From contig JAVRDV010000018.1 of the NCBI GenBank assembly GCA_033439255.1, forward strand, positions 368,863 through 432,862: a DNA stretch of 64,000 nt. Direction: 5' to 3'. A program made the position numbers and the translations under genes. The notes under the pieces are model-generated. The model was not told the origin of the DNA. It ran no database searches and saw nothing but the letters and a program-made list of their open reading frames with translations. Positions 23,766 to 34,941 of this stretch are shown here, in pieces (within the stretch, counting starts at the first letter, position 1; every line of letters begins with the position of its first letter). The stretch comes from Hericium rajendrae (lineage: Eukaryota > Basidiomycota > Agaricomycetes > Russulales > Hericiaceae).

Positions 23766-24012
23766 CATGCACAGCATTGGCCCTCTTCCACCAAGTGTCC
23801 AATGGATCATTGGCTGGCCCATTCGATCCCACGGGTTTTCAGTTGCTCGGCTGGTCCCCTACCGTCCATTGGGTCATTAATGGGACCATCCTCTTAACAA
23901 TTTCTACTGGTCATTGGGTCATTGGCCGGCCGGTCCTCTTACAATACCACTGTATATTCATCATTCACCGGTCCATCCTCTGACATCCATTGGGTCATCA
24001 CCATGCCGCGGG
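23766..24012. repeat. Inner continuation of the left terminal satellite
   Basis: Units with CATTGGGTCATTGGCCGGCC, CAATACCACTGTA and CATCATTCACCGG resume here and stop at TGCCGCGGGATCAATTGCAG. This shows that 18525-23760 sits inside the original array. Confidence 0.8.
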
Positions 24013-24248
24013 ATCAATTGCAGCGTGATGCTGTGGGATCAATCACAGTGGGGGGTTTCACTGCAGACAAAATTAGTCATTCAAAATATAAACCAGCCGT
24101 ATGGTATATAACATATACCCGCACATGTGTGCATTGCATAAAACACTAACTTTAACAATCACAACTGGTATCGCGCACGTGCCTGAATTGTCATGTGGTA
24201 GGGTTTCGCGGCGAGGTCTACACTTCATCTCCATCCATCACTTTCCAT

Positions 24249-24973
24249 ATGTCAACGAGTCCCTCACTAGACCCCCTTGAAGAGTTCCGCACCCGCGATA
24301 TGCAGGAACGAAAACGTCGGGTGGAAAAGTCTCTTGCTGCACTACAGGCATCGGAAGTCGGTGACACTAACCTGAATGTGAAGCAATGGGTACAGCAATC
24401 CATCTTCGCAAAGCCATGTCAATGTGCTAATCACACTATCACCATCGTTTTAGGTAGTACTTGCCAGAGATTTTGGCTTGATCGTTCATGGCATCCTCTC
24501 ATTCCTGAATCCACCTCAACCATGACTGCTCGTGCAGCTCGTGCACACACATCCCGCGGCATTGTTAGCCCAGGACTCACCCACGGCATGCCACCATTGA
24601 CCGATACACTCCCACGGTATAACGCCGCCCTCTTCTCGAGAGTGAGTTGAAATGTTTCTTGCCAGATCATACACACTAAATTCTCAAATCTACCAAATAT
24701 CTAGAATGGTTACTATACTGTACCTGGCTCTGCACCTCCTGCAGATCTTTTCGAGGAAACAAACAAAAGTTTTTGGAGGCTTTGAACGAGTCAGAAACAG
24801 CCCAACAGGAAGCGCGCGGTATGCTGCAGAGGGCGTTGGCTGCCGAGGATACCAAGGTGAAGCAGTGGAATAGCGAAATAGGGGTGGCGATGAAGGGTAA
24901 TCATAGTACACGTGGTGCCAATGCAGAGGACGTCACCGATGGCAATGATACAGATGAACGTACAAATTCATAG
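24249..24973 (+). CDS. Small coiled-coil-like gene of the giant element (gene A)
   Basis: I do not recognise the family. Exon 1 from ATG at 24249 encodes a charged helical start with EEFRTRDMQERKRRVEKSL and AALQ, then VKQWVQQSIF; a final frame from about 24773 encodes NESETAQQEARGMLQRALAA and a Glu/Asp-rich end terminating at 24973. GT-AG introns are plausible between about 24640 and 24765 but not settled. A CCGCGG motif lies inside the open frame (24554). Its place next to the KDZ gene suggests an accessory protein; no function is claimed. Confidence 0.5.
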
Positions 24974-25128
24974 ACCTTTTGTTCTTTAGCCTAAAGCGTT
25001 ATCCAAATCTGGCAGTAGTATTCCACAGTCCGATGATCTGATCAATGCCCCTTTCGGTATTTTGTCCACACTTCCGCACCCTCTGTCATCTTGTTCTATT
25101 TGACCAAGTTCGCTGGAAAACAAGCCAA

Positions 25129-25506
25129 ATGCAGAGCCATCCTAGCAACGACGGTTCAGACCAGGATATCAATCCATTGACGGACCAAACCCGCGGCTCA
25201 GGTGTGTGCAGAATTGTCGAGATCCTGGCATTGCTAATCAGTAGTGTAGACAGTAGCTGGCCGACCCTAGATGAATATGGATATGATGAGGAGGAGTGGG
25301 ATGGACCCCCTCCCCTAAATCCAGAAGACACGGACTTTCCCCAAGCACCTCCGCATTGCCTCGCACAACAGCTCCTCAACGAGTCTGCTTGGCGCATTCG
25401 TGATGCCATCCTATGGCTGAAAGACAAGGTGGATTACCCAGATTATGATATTATGAAGGATCAGATCTATGCCGGCATAAAGGCAGAATTGGCAAGTGGT
25501 GATTGA
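25129..25506 (+). CDS. Hypothetical acidic small protein (gene B)
   Basis: About 125 codons from ATG 25129 with a stop at 25504-25506. An acidic middle (DEYGYDEEEWDGPPPLNPED) is followed by a predicted helical end with CLAQQLLNESAWRIRDAILW. No family is recognised. It might join gene A as a later exon. It contains a CCGCGG motif at 25191 (…PC codons TRGS). Confidence 0.45.
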   Translation: MQSHPSNDGSDQDINPLTDQTRGSGVCRIVEILALLISSVDSSWPTLDEYGYDEEEWDGPPPLNPEDTDFPQAPPHCLAQQLLNESAWRIRDAILWLKDKVDYPDYDIMKDQIYAGIKAELASGD

Positions 25507-26340
25507 TCTGATTGGATTCTGATTGATGCTGAACCCGACTAGGATGCCGCGGGTTTCATCATCGGGTGGGCAGCCTTCCACTGCGAACCCCTCCTAGTCC
25601 ACGACTATTTAAGGAATGCGTACAACACATTCCACATATGCACCAAGGCATACGAGGCCCATAAGACCCCTGTTTCTGTGTCTCATATACCCTTTCAAAG
25701 GGGTAAGACTACCCTGACCAGAATTTACATGCCATTGTGGTGGATGGAACGTGGGGGGGAGTGGCTTTCAAAGAAGCAAGTGAATACCCAGGCAACAGCA
25801 CTGGATAAGGCTTTCTGAAAGGGAGGGGTTTCGATACCGCCAAACGTTCTGGACCATCTCATCGTCGCCATCCAGCTGGCTGTGACAGAGGTGAGCCACG
25901 ACCAATGCTGCTGGACTCTACTTACTTCTGTATTCATACAGATTTGACGCAATGACCCCATGGTGCAGAACATCGACAGTGCAATTACCCTGACCAAGAA
26001 CATGATAACCGGTCTGAAATCAAGGCAGGGTGAAGACGATCAGATGGCAATGGAGATGGGGGCCCTGCTCAAATGGGCCAACATAAGCAAAGCGTATCAT
26101 GGTATCGAAAACATGGCGGGCAGCTCTGGGGATATATGTGACAAGTGAATATGATAGGCAGTGGGATACAGTGCCACGGGGCATGGGATACAGTGCCGCG
26201 GGACATGGGATACAGTGCCGCGGGACGTGGTACCATGTGGTAGGATATGCTGCTGTGAGATTTAATGCCGCGGAATCACATCAAGGACATAAGTACTGCC
26301 TTAGTGACAAATGTATGCATTGATTTGGACCCGACTCGAA
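25507..26340. other. Spacer with three near-tandem CCGCGG motifs
   Basis: No firm gene; a 62-codon frame at 25960-26148 has no recognised domain. At 26161-26223 a 22-bp unit TGGGATACAGTGCCGCGGGA is repeated three times, the first with a CCACGG core, and a further CCGCGG follows at 26268. Single copies also lie at 25547. Confidence 0.6.
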
Positions 26341-26358
26341 CTCAATAACCTGAATATA

Positions 26359-29300
26359 TTACATGCCAAACTGCGATGGAGGATCGTCGCCTCTAGCAAG
26401 AGCAAATGCAGCTTCTGCGGTGGTTGCGAATTCTGCCCACATTGCACTCTGACGGGCTGCATATGCCAAGTGACCCAGTTTCCCCTTCCTGTCAGCCCAT
26501 ATCTTCCTAGCATTCCAGGCTGCTCCACGTGTCCTGAACCCGCGGACAGTCCACTCCATTTCAAATGGAAGCACTACCATTTGCTCCTCCCAGCGATGCA
26601 ACCGAGCACGGGTGCGGAGCCATTGGACACAATGGACTGTAAGACAAGGATGAACAATCGGACATGCAAGAATGATTTTGGCTCACAATCTGCCAGCCAT
26701 GTAGCCTCAGCGGAGTCCCCTTTCACATCTACACTCCAGAACCATGGCAGATTTGCATTCCGCAGCCCCCTTGCCGCGGGATCCAATACCGCGGTATGGA
26801 CCTTGAGCTGTGCCCTCTCCAGCAGCTGAAGTCGTTTCAGGACCAACGACTTGACTTTCAATGTAACTAATGCCTCTCTTGCCTTCCGATATATGCGGGC
26901 CTGCTGTTGTACTGTGTTTTCAATGGACATGACATCTGCCCAGGCTCGGGTTTTGCCGCGTTGACTGCCAGCATTGCGGACGTCATGTCTGAAAACAAAC
27001 ACCTTATGTCCCAATGCTAGACGAAGGCTCTGCAAAGCATCATTTGCTTGGCCCTCCCTCAACTCAGCCTCCTTGGCAACAAGCGAGCGCATCTCCGGCA
27101 ACGCGCGCAACTCGTCGTCCAGGCAGGATGGGATTGACAGGGCGACCCTCTCCACTGGGACATACACATTTGTGCCGTCTGTTGCAGCATTCCCTGGAGC
27201 ATGTTGCTGTTCCGGCTGCTCGATATCCTCACCATCTTCACCTACAAGGTCGAAGTCTTCCCCTTCATTTTCAGACAATGGGATGCCACCACCTGTGACA
27301 TCTGTATCCTGTGGGAGATAGTCGCCTGCCGCCCTCTCAAATGTCGAAACCCTGGCCTGGAGACGACGTCTGCGGTCTGCTAGATCATTTTTCTGCTCCG
27401 CGGTAAGGTTTTTTCCCAACTTGCACAGATGTGCTAGGATAGATAGCCTGCCAGTTCCATTAAAAGAATGAAATGCTGAATGAATAAGGCATTCTTTGGC
27501 AAGACTTACTGAGTTTCCTGAATGCGAAGTCCTAGAGTAATCCATGCCGCGGCACCTTGCCCCTTTTCCTTCTTTCGCTCTCGCTCATTCAATTTGGATA
27601 GGATCTCTGCTCTTGAAGGGGCTGTGTATCCCGCGGAAATCAACCCCTTGCCGTGGGAACACGTCGTACCAAGTTATGCGCACCTGTTTTGATTACTGTG
27701 TCATATATCGGGACCATGACTTCAGGCTTATCGCTGCGCTTATCCTGCGCACGCTGCTCTGCTTTGAGCCACGTGTCCCTATTCTCAGCCCCGACTGTTG
27801 CGTCGATATTTTCGAACCCAAGACGTGCCTCCGCAATGCCTGCCTTGCCCTCTTTATACTTGCAGGTAAGGTACGATACTGTGCACCATGATCAGGATCA
27901 ATGATTATTGCTCGGGAGTGAATGAACCCACCCATCCCTGTCATCTTTTTCCAATTTGAGTCATTCATATGGTCGTCCAGGACCTCTCGGCGATGAGAAG
28001 TCGTCATACCAGACGTACTGCGAGAAATCTCGTTCAGTGGTGCCCAGAGTGTTTCGACGACTTCCCCATCAAACTGTCTGGCTCCAATGATGTAGTTTGG
28101 TGAGAACGACGGGATGCAAGTATCCTTGTGTCCGTGGACATGGAACAGCCCAATCGCCTTCTTCATTTCCTTCAAACTCATTGGAAGGTTGAGATATGGA
28201 CTTCTCTCTACTCGCTCATTGAAATGCTTCCACCATTGACAAATGACGTCATAGTATTTCAAGATGATTTCTATCCCTTCAGTATTGTGGTTGATGGCCT
28301 GCACATGGAGTAGTCCATGTTCATTTGTCTGGTTGAGGGTGCATGAGCCATGCTGCGGGATAGCGATATGGAACCTGCGGGATGCACCTTTCGCCTTTTT
28401 GAAAGTCAACAACAGAATGGGGATAGTAAGCACCATGGCCACAGGCGGTAGCACCGATTCCGGTGTTTTCAATGTTGTGACGATCCGAGTTGACACAGTT
28501 TACAGCGCGGTGCTCATTGCAGGTGGAGCGCTAAAACATGGTCAAGCAACCTTGACCCGCGGCAATGCTGAACCACCCTACCTTGGTGACCTCCAAAGCA
28601 ACTTTAAGATGTTCCTGATACTCTTTCCTTCCCACCATGAATCCGGTGCCATCACTGAGCTGGACATCATTCTCTGGCTTTTGCATCTTCACCCCAGTCA
28701 AGTCAAAATTGCCATCCATGACAAATGTTCTTAAGAAAATCCACCTGACGAGGTATGAATCTGAGAGGAATATTCTTGAGGTGACATGCAGCTTACTTCC
28801 GTGGATCTAATTCCTTCCAATTGTCCGGCAAGTTGAACCCTGGCTGAGGGCATGCTGCACAAAACAGCGCAAATGCACCCGCGGCATCTGGCTTGTCCAA
28901 GTCCGTATGGCCAGCCCCAAACCATTTTCTCAACTTCATATCACGCCATTCTCTTTCTACTCTGAGAAGCTCTCTGTACCGATTCTGGAGGAATATCTGA
29001 TCAAAGAAATTTCCCTCTGATTACAAGAAAGTATGTATCTCACCGGTACACTGGCCGGAAATGCACTGCTCGTGAGCCGACGCAGTTTCGCATAGAAATG
29101 CCAGGCTGTGGTCTTGCATTCTAAATTATCCAGTCGGAAGTCATCCAAAACATGAAACGTGAATGCAGATTGTGGTGCATTGAAGGAGGCTGGGAAGAAG
29201 CCCATCCGAAACAGCTGCTTTGCTGGTGCCTCTGCATCTGGACACTGACACCATACGACTGGCAGCTGATGGACTCCGTTCGAATCGATCAAGCAGAGAA

Positions 29301-30088
29301 TGGGATTGCCTTCATTATCCATGTCCTGCTTGCAGACTGAATCTGTCTGGAAGTGCAGTGTGTTGTCTTCGTTACTCTGGTTCATCTGATCATCCTCCGC
29401 ATCATCGTCCTCATCCTCAACCCGGACTCCATCTCCCTTCCAGCTTCCCACGGCATGTGGACATGCTTCTCCACCGTGACCAAGGTGGACCCGAACACCA
29501 GCTAGACGCAGCCATGAAGGTGCAAAAAATTCGCCAGTCCACTTTTCAACGCAATGGAGTGGAAGTGCCAGATGGCGCCGTGCGTAGCATGCTGTGCATT
29601 CAAAGGGTCAGCCCACACAATCTCCACATTTCCACAGACCTGGGCGTTCCTTGCATGAGATGCACTTGCCATCCACAGGCCGACATTCATGCTCCAACAG
29701 GATATGGAGATAATCCTGATGCTCATCAAGCCATTCCCGTAGGAAGTCATGCTGGCCCTATTGTAAAGCCAGTCATGCCGCCGCACTACGTGACTCGATG
29801 CCAATTCAATACTTACCTTCCTTAATGTATTTGTGGTACACGATCGGGATCCACATCCGGTATGGTGTCCTCTTTCGGGCCCTCTCCAGATTGCTGACTG
29901 GATGCGCCACACAGTGGTGTGCTCCTGGCCCAGCGGGCCGGGTTGCTGGGATTCACATTACGGATTGGAATCGCAACTTGGCGATATCCGCGGGACGTCT
30001 CCTTGAGCACTAGTGCCACTCGAGCCGGTTGACTTGGATTGCCAAATTCCTTGCGACGAACCCTGGTAGTACTCTTTCTGGTTACCAT
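26359..30088 (-). CDS. KDZ-family transposase with CxC2 cysteine cluster (outer element)
   Basis: Read from ATG at 30086-30088 downward. Features in order: a CxC2 cluster at about 29500-29720 (KCISCKERPGLWKCGDC, then FECTACYARRH, then EKWTGEFF and LGHGGEAC); an N-terminal KDZ region at 29000-29400 (VVWCQCPDAEAPAKQL, FPASFNAP, FTFHVLDDF); CPQPGFNLP at about 28845; DGNF and an SDGTGFMVG stretch at about 28640; RNase H-fold acidic motifs VVDFQKGER (about 28400), YDVICQWW (about 28230) and FDGEVVETLW (about 28050); and a helical C-terminal domain (27500-26360). About eight short introns. A TGA at 29608-29610 interrupts the cluster. The family transposes DNA elements; in Agaricomycetes it is often linked to TET/JBP genes. 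Confidence 0.9.
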
Positions 30089-30180
30089 GAGATTGGGTGA
30101 AGATGACTGTAGAATACAAGAACACGGCAAACCTGCTCGACGAGAACATGTGTAAATTTGATCGATGGTATTCGTAACTC

Positions 30181-31517
30181 TTATCGATGGCAATTATCAC
30201 CATCTTCATCAGCTAGACCATCTCTATCCTGCAGCAATAAATCCGAATACTCCCACAGGTTCATCCAGCCTGGAGAAATAACCTTTGCCCATTCGTGAAC
30301 ATTGTCTCTCAAAAACCACGCATAGCAGATACGCTCTCTGCGGAATGGGCCCACAGCATGGTTCAGGGACTTCCCTGCCACGGCTATGACTGTGCGCCTG
30401 GGGTAGTTCAGGGTCCAATTCAAACCAGGAAGGTTGAATCGGGCCCCGGAGTAGTCTCCAATGGTACACAAGATGTCGTAGCCTCCAGTCAGGCCTTGGC
30501 TATCTCTGTGTGATGGGGTGATGCGATTTGATATGATGGAGACTCCGTTGAATACCGAACTCCATCGATGTGCAACTGAAGCCAAGTGTTCATCTTCCCT
30601 CTGTACGCCAATCACGGAAGCCGCGGCACGGTAAAGGTCTGGGTTGACCACTGCTAGAATTGCACTGATAAGAGCCGCGGATTCCGCAATATCTCGGAGC
30701 CATTTGAATGGTTTCGCTGTCATTTTGTTGCGACGTTTTGGGTTCAAATTTGCTGACACCGTCCAATCATCACCTGGCATCTGTACATACGTCAGAACGT
30801 AGCCTACGTATACGCATATATCCACTGCACATACATCATGACCCTGTGCAAACCATCCTGGAGAGAGGGTGACCGTGCCAGGTGAGAAGCGATGGGTTGC
30901 CGCAGGATCAATGAAGAGCCCAGCATACTCACGCCATGTTGCCTGGCTGGCGCTGGTAGCAACTTTGAAGTGTTCATTGAGGTGCTCTGTAGCCTCTAGC
31001 ATCTTCCTCTGCATGTGGAAATCATAAAAATATTGCATATCGCAACTGAAACTAGGCATACTTCACGCTCCTCTGACAACAAGTCAGGCAAGTACCACAA
31101 GAAGGCCTGTTCCCCGATATCGACCCCGACGCAAGGATTGGTCTGCACTGGGCGGTCAGATAGAGGCAGATAGCGCTTCAAGAATGCAGGGGTGTTCTCA
31201 GTCCTCCTCCGCTCTGCGTAGCAAGCCATGTCCCAATGTACTTGTACTGCCAAGCACGTCAATCAGATGCCGCGGTACGATGCCGTAAACATACCTCTGG
31301 TTTCCGCGGCATCTGCCAGTTTGTGGGCAATGAAGTCCAACTCAATCAGAACATGGAGAGGTAGTATTGCAGGCCTTCGTACATCGCTAATGCTCGATCC
31401 CGCGGCTCCCCTCTGTGCCAGAACATTTGCAAAGCGGGCAGAAAGATAGTCTGCCATTTCAACCTCGTATGGGCATGCAACCGCTCTGGAATAAGGGATG
31501 GGCAGGAGAGGTGACAT
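30181..31517 (-). CDS. TET/JBP-family 2-oxoglutarate/Fe(II) dioxygenase
   Basis: Fungal TET/JBP enzymes oxidise 5-methylcytosine in DNA. The catalytic core shows HRD (30502-30510) as the HxD iron motif in ITPSHRDSQG, then YDILCTIGDYSGARFNLPGL, the distal His in SLNHAVG (30358-30360), and RERICYAWFLRD whose Arg (30331-30333) would bind 2-oxoglutarate. Four exons join in frame by GT-AG introns near 31262-31308, 31012-31060 and 30770-30820, giving roughly 400 residues, the usual size for fungal members. No stop interrupts the exons. It lies 93 bp upstream of, and in line with, the transposase. Start at 31517 is the first in-frame Met; an earlier exon is possible. Identity of the class is secure; activity is inferred. 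Confidence 0.88.
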
Positions 31518-32083
31518 GGCAGGGGCAGGCAGGGTGACAGCAACGACACAGGTTCTATTGATGGTGCGTTCATTAATGATTGCTTATGTTTGGTTCCTAC
31601 GCGGCTATTGCTGGGCGTAGATACATCGTGCTGCCTTGCCATCTTTAAATTCATTTTTTGGGGCGGAATGTGTTTTTGTGGGTTTCTTATCACCGCATCT
31701 ATTGCTGAGGCATCGAAGCTGTGTTATGCTTTGTATGTAATCATCAAATGGCTGCTGGCACCACTCCGCGGCAGGGACAGCCCTTGCTGCATAGTGCAGT
31801 GTCGCTGGACTGCATGACTGACGATGTCTCTTGCTCATCGACATTTCAGAGACAAGAATATAAATAGTTTGCTGTGTGCTGTAGATTGAGACCGTTGCCT
31901 ACTACCTGACTGTTGGCCACTGCAACGTCTTGCTGTGCCCCAGACTTACGATAGCTTCACGCTAACCGACCGGGTGATTTAATACCGACGGCATTCGCTT
32001 GGGTAAGTGCTACGTGGTCCTCTCAACAAGTCAACCTACACCCTTACCCTCCCACATCCTCATTCCTACCTCCATCTGACAAA
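31518..32083. promoter_or_regulatory. Divergent intergenic region between TET/JBP gene and gene X
   Basis: 566 bp separate the TET/JBP start (minus) from gene X (plus). A CT-rich stretch (32034-32075, with CCTACACCC and TCCCACATCCTC) directly precedes the gene X ATG, as often at basidiomycete promoters. One CCGCGG lies at 31766. No clear TATA box. Confidence 0.5.
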
Positions 32084-32636
32084 ATGGCACCTCGCGGACC
32101 TTCCAAGGGCAAGATGAACAGCAAGAAGCCCAAGTCAACTGCGCCGCGGGACGTTCCCCCTCCCAAGGGTATCGATCCTAAGACCCTTTCGCTCCCGGAC
32201 AGATACAAGAAGGTCATCAAGGCATATGTCGAAGAGTTCCGGGATGGCGATAAGCAGGCACGACAGATGGTCATCAACAATGCCATGAATTCAATGAGGG
32301 ATAAGTATCCGAAGGAGTTCAAGGACTGGAAGGAAGACAGGTTTCTTGTGAAGCGGGTAAGCGTGCACCACATCATGTCGTTCCTTCCATATTTAATCCT
32401 TGTACCAGGCAGTCGCTCAGTGGTTCAACAACAATGGTAGAAAAAAGGAGACAGGCCCCGACCATCACTTCGTCAGCAAGTACAACAAGTGGCTGGTCGC
32501 AGCGCAAGTTAGAAAAGCAGACTTGGACGCATTCATAGCACACCATGCTCCTGACGTTAACCTCTTTTCGAATTGGCAACAATTACTGTCTGCGTTCCTC
32601 AAAGAACATGTGGATGCAGATGAGGAGCCGATGTAA
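32084..32636 (+). pseudogene. Gene X, 5' part: KDZ-linked protein with WFNN motif, split by insertion
   Basis: Exon 1 32084-32356 and exon 2 from 32409 join by a 52-nt GT-AG intron to read KRAVAQWFNNNGRKK, the R/K..WFNN..RKK helix typical of a KDZ-linked Agaricomycete family with a DNA-binding-like N-terminus. The frame meets TAA at 32634-32636, seven bases before the inner transposon's target duplication. The family normally continues with a YxxLAxEWxxSGPPVEVQ segment, which is found at 48114 onward, right after the inner element, so this is the 5' half of a split gene. The simplest joint (GT at 32633 to AG at 48111) would not keep frame, so decay, a small indel or another splice site must be assumed. 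Confidence 0.75.
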
Positions 32637-32642
32637 TAGAAT

Positions 32643-32650
32643 TTGCTTAA
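32643..32650. repeat. 8-bp target duplication, left (TTGCTTAA)
   Basis: TTGCTTAA (9 bp if the next G is included) is exactly repeated at 48080-48087. It borders inverted ends GATCC..TGACTA..TAGTCAC at left and, reversed, GATGACTAGCTAGTCAC at right. Confidence 0.9.
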
Positions 32651-32659
32651 GATCCTTGA

Positions 32660-33250
32660 CTATGTAGTCACTGTTTAGCTTAAATATCTGCACGGCTGAA
32701 TGTAGTCAACAGTATAGTCAATTTTTTAGTCACATAGATTAGTCGTACAATCTACTAGGATGTCTGGTATCATAGCAGTGTGACGGTATAGTAAACAGTC
32801 GGTGAAGCAGTCAGTCTGATAACAAGTCACCAAAATAGTCACTGTATATAGTCAAGAATATAGTGCTGTACAGTAGGTATGACTGCTTGCAAATAGTCAA
32901 TCAACTAGTCACCATCCGTAGTCACGGAACGAGTCGCCTACCTTGTGTAGCCGGTTCACTTAGTCGCAATGGGTGTGGACCTAAATGACCAGTGGCTTTC
33001 CAGCTATAGTCACTTTTGAGTAGTCGATAACAACAGTCAATACACAAACAAAGTACTCCTACCAAAGACAGTCATACCAACCAGTCGCATATAGATAGTC
33101 ATATCAACAAGTCGGTGTGAAGCAGTCATGCCAATTAGCTACAGCGAAGCAGTCATGTTTACAAGCCAAACTGAAATAGTCATTCCAACGAGTCGACATG
33201 GACTAGTCATGCCAATTGCGAACTAGTCAAATCCAATGAAGCAATAACAC
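32660..33250. repeat. Left subterminal TAGTCA/AGTCG repeats
   Basis: About 35 copies of TAGTCA, AGTCG or AAGTC words, spaced irregularly by 10-25 bp, with no coding signal. Such clustered short motifs near an end are typical transposase-binding subterminal repeats. Confidence 0.85.
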
Positions 33251-33351
33251 GACTATGTGGTCGCTATTTGTCGCTGCATATGAGCATCAGACCTACAGCT
33301 GGACCATCATCAGCAACATACGAAGTTCTGAAAAAGCTAAACTCACCTAGT

Positions 33352-34581
33352 CTAGTCAGAGTCCGACTCGATCTCAATCATGTCCGAAACCTGCTGGTAA
33401 GCTGGCTTGGATATGACCCGCCTTTTCCCTCTCGCACTCGAACACCCTTCTTCGAAGTCATCCTCACGAGTGCGCTTAAGGCATTGTTGAGAACCGCTCG
33501 CAACTGGCTGTCGATCGAGTGCCTCTATGACCTTTGATCTTCTTTGACCTTCGTGAACCACAGCGGTCGAACGTTCTCGTCCAAGATCGTTCGATCCCAG
33601 GACATCACAAAGTCTGGCACGGAAGTCTTCAGCATGCACATCTAGGTCTCGTCCCACAGAGACCTTGTGAAAGCGCCAGATAAACGGGACATCAGGAACG
33701 ATGGGTTCCCATCGACAGTCTTTGACAACACAGGAATCCCATGAGCACTGAACAGGATCGAAGATGTCGATGATGTTGGTGGGCTTGATGTCGAACAACC
33801 TAGACAAGACAGGGATGTGATAGAGAATATTGAATGTTTCAGCTTTCGGCCACGATAGTCGCTTCAAGATCGGAGAATGATCATCCTGCAGGACAAAGAT
33901 CAACTTCAACCCTATGCCACCTTGAGAAGAGCAACTCACCTGTGCGAAGAATACACTCAGGATACCTTCTTTCCCTTCATCACGTTTATCTTGCCCCTCG
34001 CGATCGCCAACGTACACCGTCGGAGACGATGGAATCATCCACTGCGGATCGAGTATATTACGGCGCAGAGGAGGCTCAGTTATTGCCCCGTGATGGGCCA
34101 CCGAAAGACTCTGTTGCTCTTCTGCGTGCCCTGGAGGCGAAGAATTCCAGCCATTTCTCACCTGTGGCAATGCTGGCCGTCCACCTCCCCCACGTCTTCC
34201 AGAACCACGGGGCTTCCCCAAATGCTCACGCTTCGCAATCGCTGCACCCTCCTTCGACAAACTAGCTTGCTCTGCTCGTGCACGGCGAAAATGCTCAATG
34301 AGTGCCAACTTTTCTGGAGAGAGTTGGTCAGTTATCGCATTCCATCCTGTCGCACAGGTCTCCCGTTCACGGCACTGAAAAGGCTGGTCAGCGGTATTGC
34401 GATCAAAGTATAGGTCGTGACGTACGATGTAGTACCAACGCCCGACGTTGGCATTTTCAGTCTGGTACTGTAGGCCCGACGCTCGAAGTCCATGGTCACA
34501 GACAACATGAATAGGCTGGGGGCAAGGCCCTGCTAGCTTCTCCACAAATGCTTTGAGCTCAGGATCTGCTTTGGGCAACAT
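33352..34581 (-). CDS. GRF-like zinc-binding protein with SIM-like C-terminus (inner element)
   Basis: About 390 residues. The N-terminus has CPQPIHVVCDHG, then TENANVGRWYYIV and a later FQC, resembling a GRF-type zinc finger (Cys, Gly-Arg-Tyr/Phe) but not a perfect match. A 54-nt GT-AG intron at about 33883-33936 is a multiple of three, so the frame also reads through. The C-terminus is basic then ends DMIEIESDSD, a SUMO-interaction-like motif. It may be an accessory nucleic-acid-binding protein of the transposon; the assignment is tentative. Confidence 0.6.
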   Translation of the reverse strand: MLPKADPELKAFVEKLAGPCPQPIHVVCDHGLRASGLQYQTENANVGRWYYIVRHDLYFDRNTADQPFQCRERETCATGWNAITDQLSPEKLALIEHFRRARAEQASLSKEGAAIAKREHLGKPRGSGRRGGGGRPALPQVRNGWNSSPPGHAEEQQSLSVAHHGAITEPPLRRNILDPQWMIPSSPTVYVGDREGQDKRDEGKEGILSVFFAQVSCSSQGGIGLKLIFVLQDDHSPILKRLSWPKAETFNILYHIPVLSRLFDIKPTNIIDIFDPVQCSWDSCVVKDCRWEPIVPDVPFIWRFHKVSVGRDLDVHAEDFRARLCDVLGSNDLGRERSTAVVHEGQRRSKVIEALDRQPVASGSQQCLKRTREDDFEEGCSSARGKRRVISKPAYQQVSDMIEIESDSD

Positions 34582-34941
34582 GGATGGCAGAGGGGTAGGA
34601 GGAGAATGGGAGCAAAAGGGTATCGACCGGAGGAAGAGACATTGCTATATATTCGCCAGACAATAAATGACCAAAGCGTCGTCAGCAAGGCCACATACCT
34701 CGAACAATAGCTTGGGCCCATTCACTTCGCCCCGCAGCCACAATTGATCTCTCCACCACCCATTGCCACTCGGTCAAAGCGAGAATTACAGCCGCAATCG
34801 ACCTCCCCACCACTCATAACCACCCGGTCAAGGCGAGAACTATTGTTCATTGTACGATACGAGAAGAAGCAACCAATTTCTACAATCTAGTACAATATCC
34901 CGCGCAGAATATTACTATGACAATTTGTCTCATCCAGCGAA
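34582..34941. other. Spacer between two convergent-side genes, no gene
   Basis: A short direct repeat (CCACCAC-CATTGCCACTCGGTCAA / CCACCACTCATAACCACCCGGTCAA) at about 34755-34835. Nothing else seen. Confidence 0.5.
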
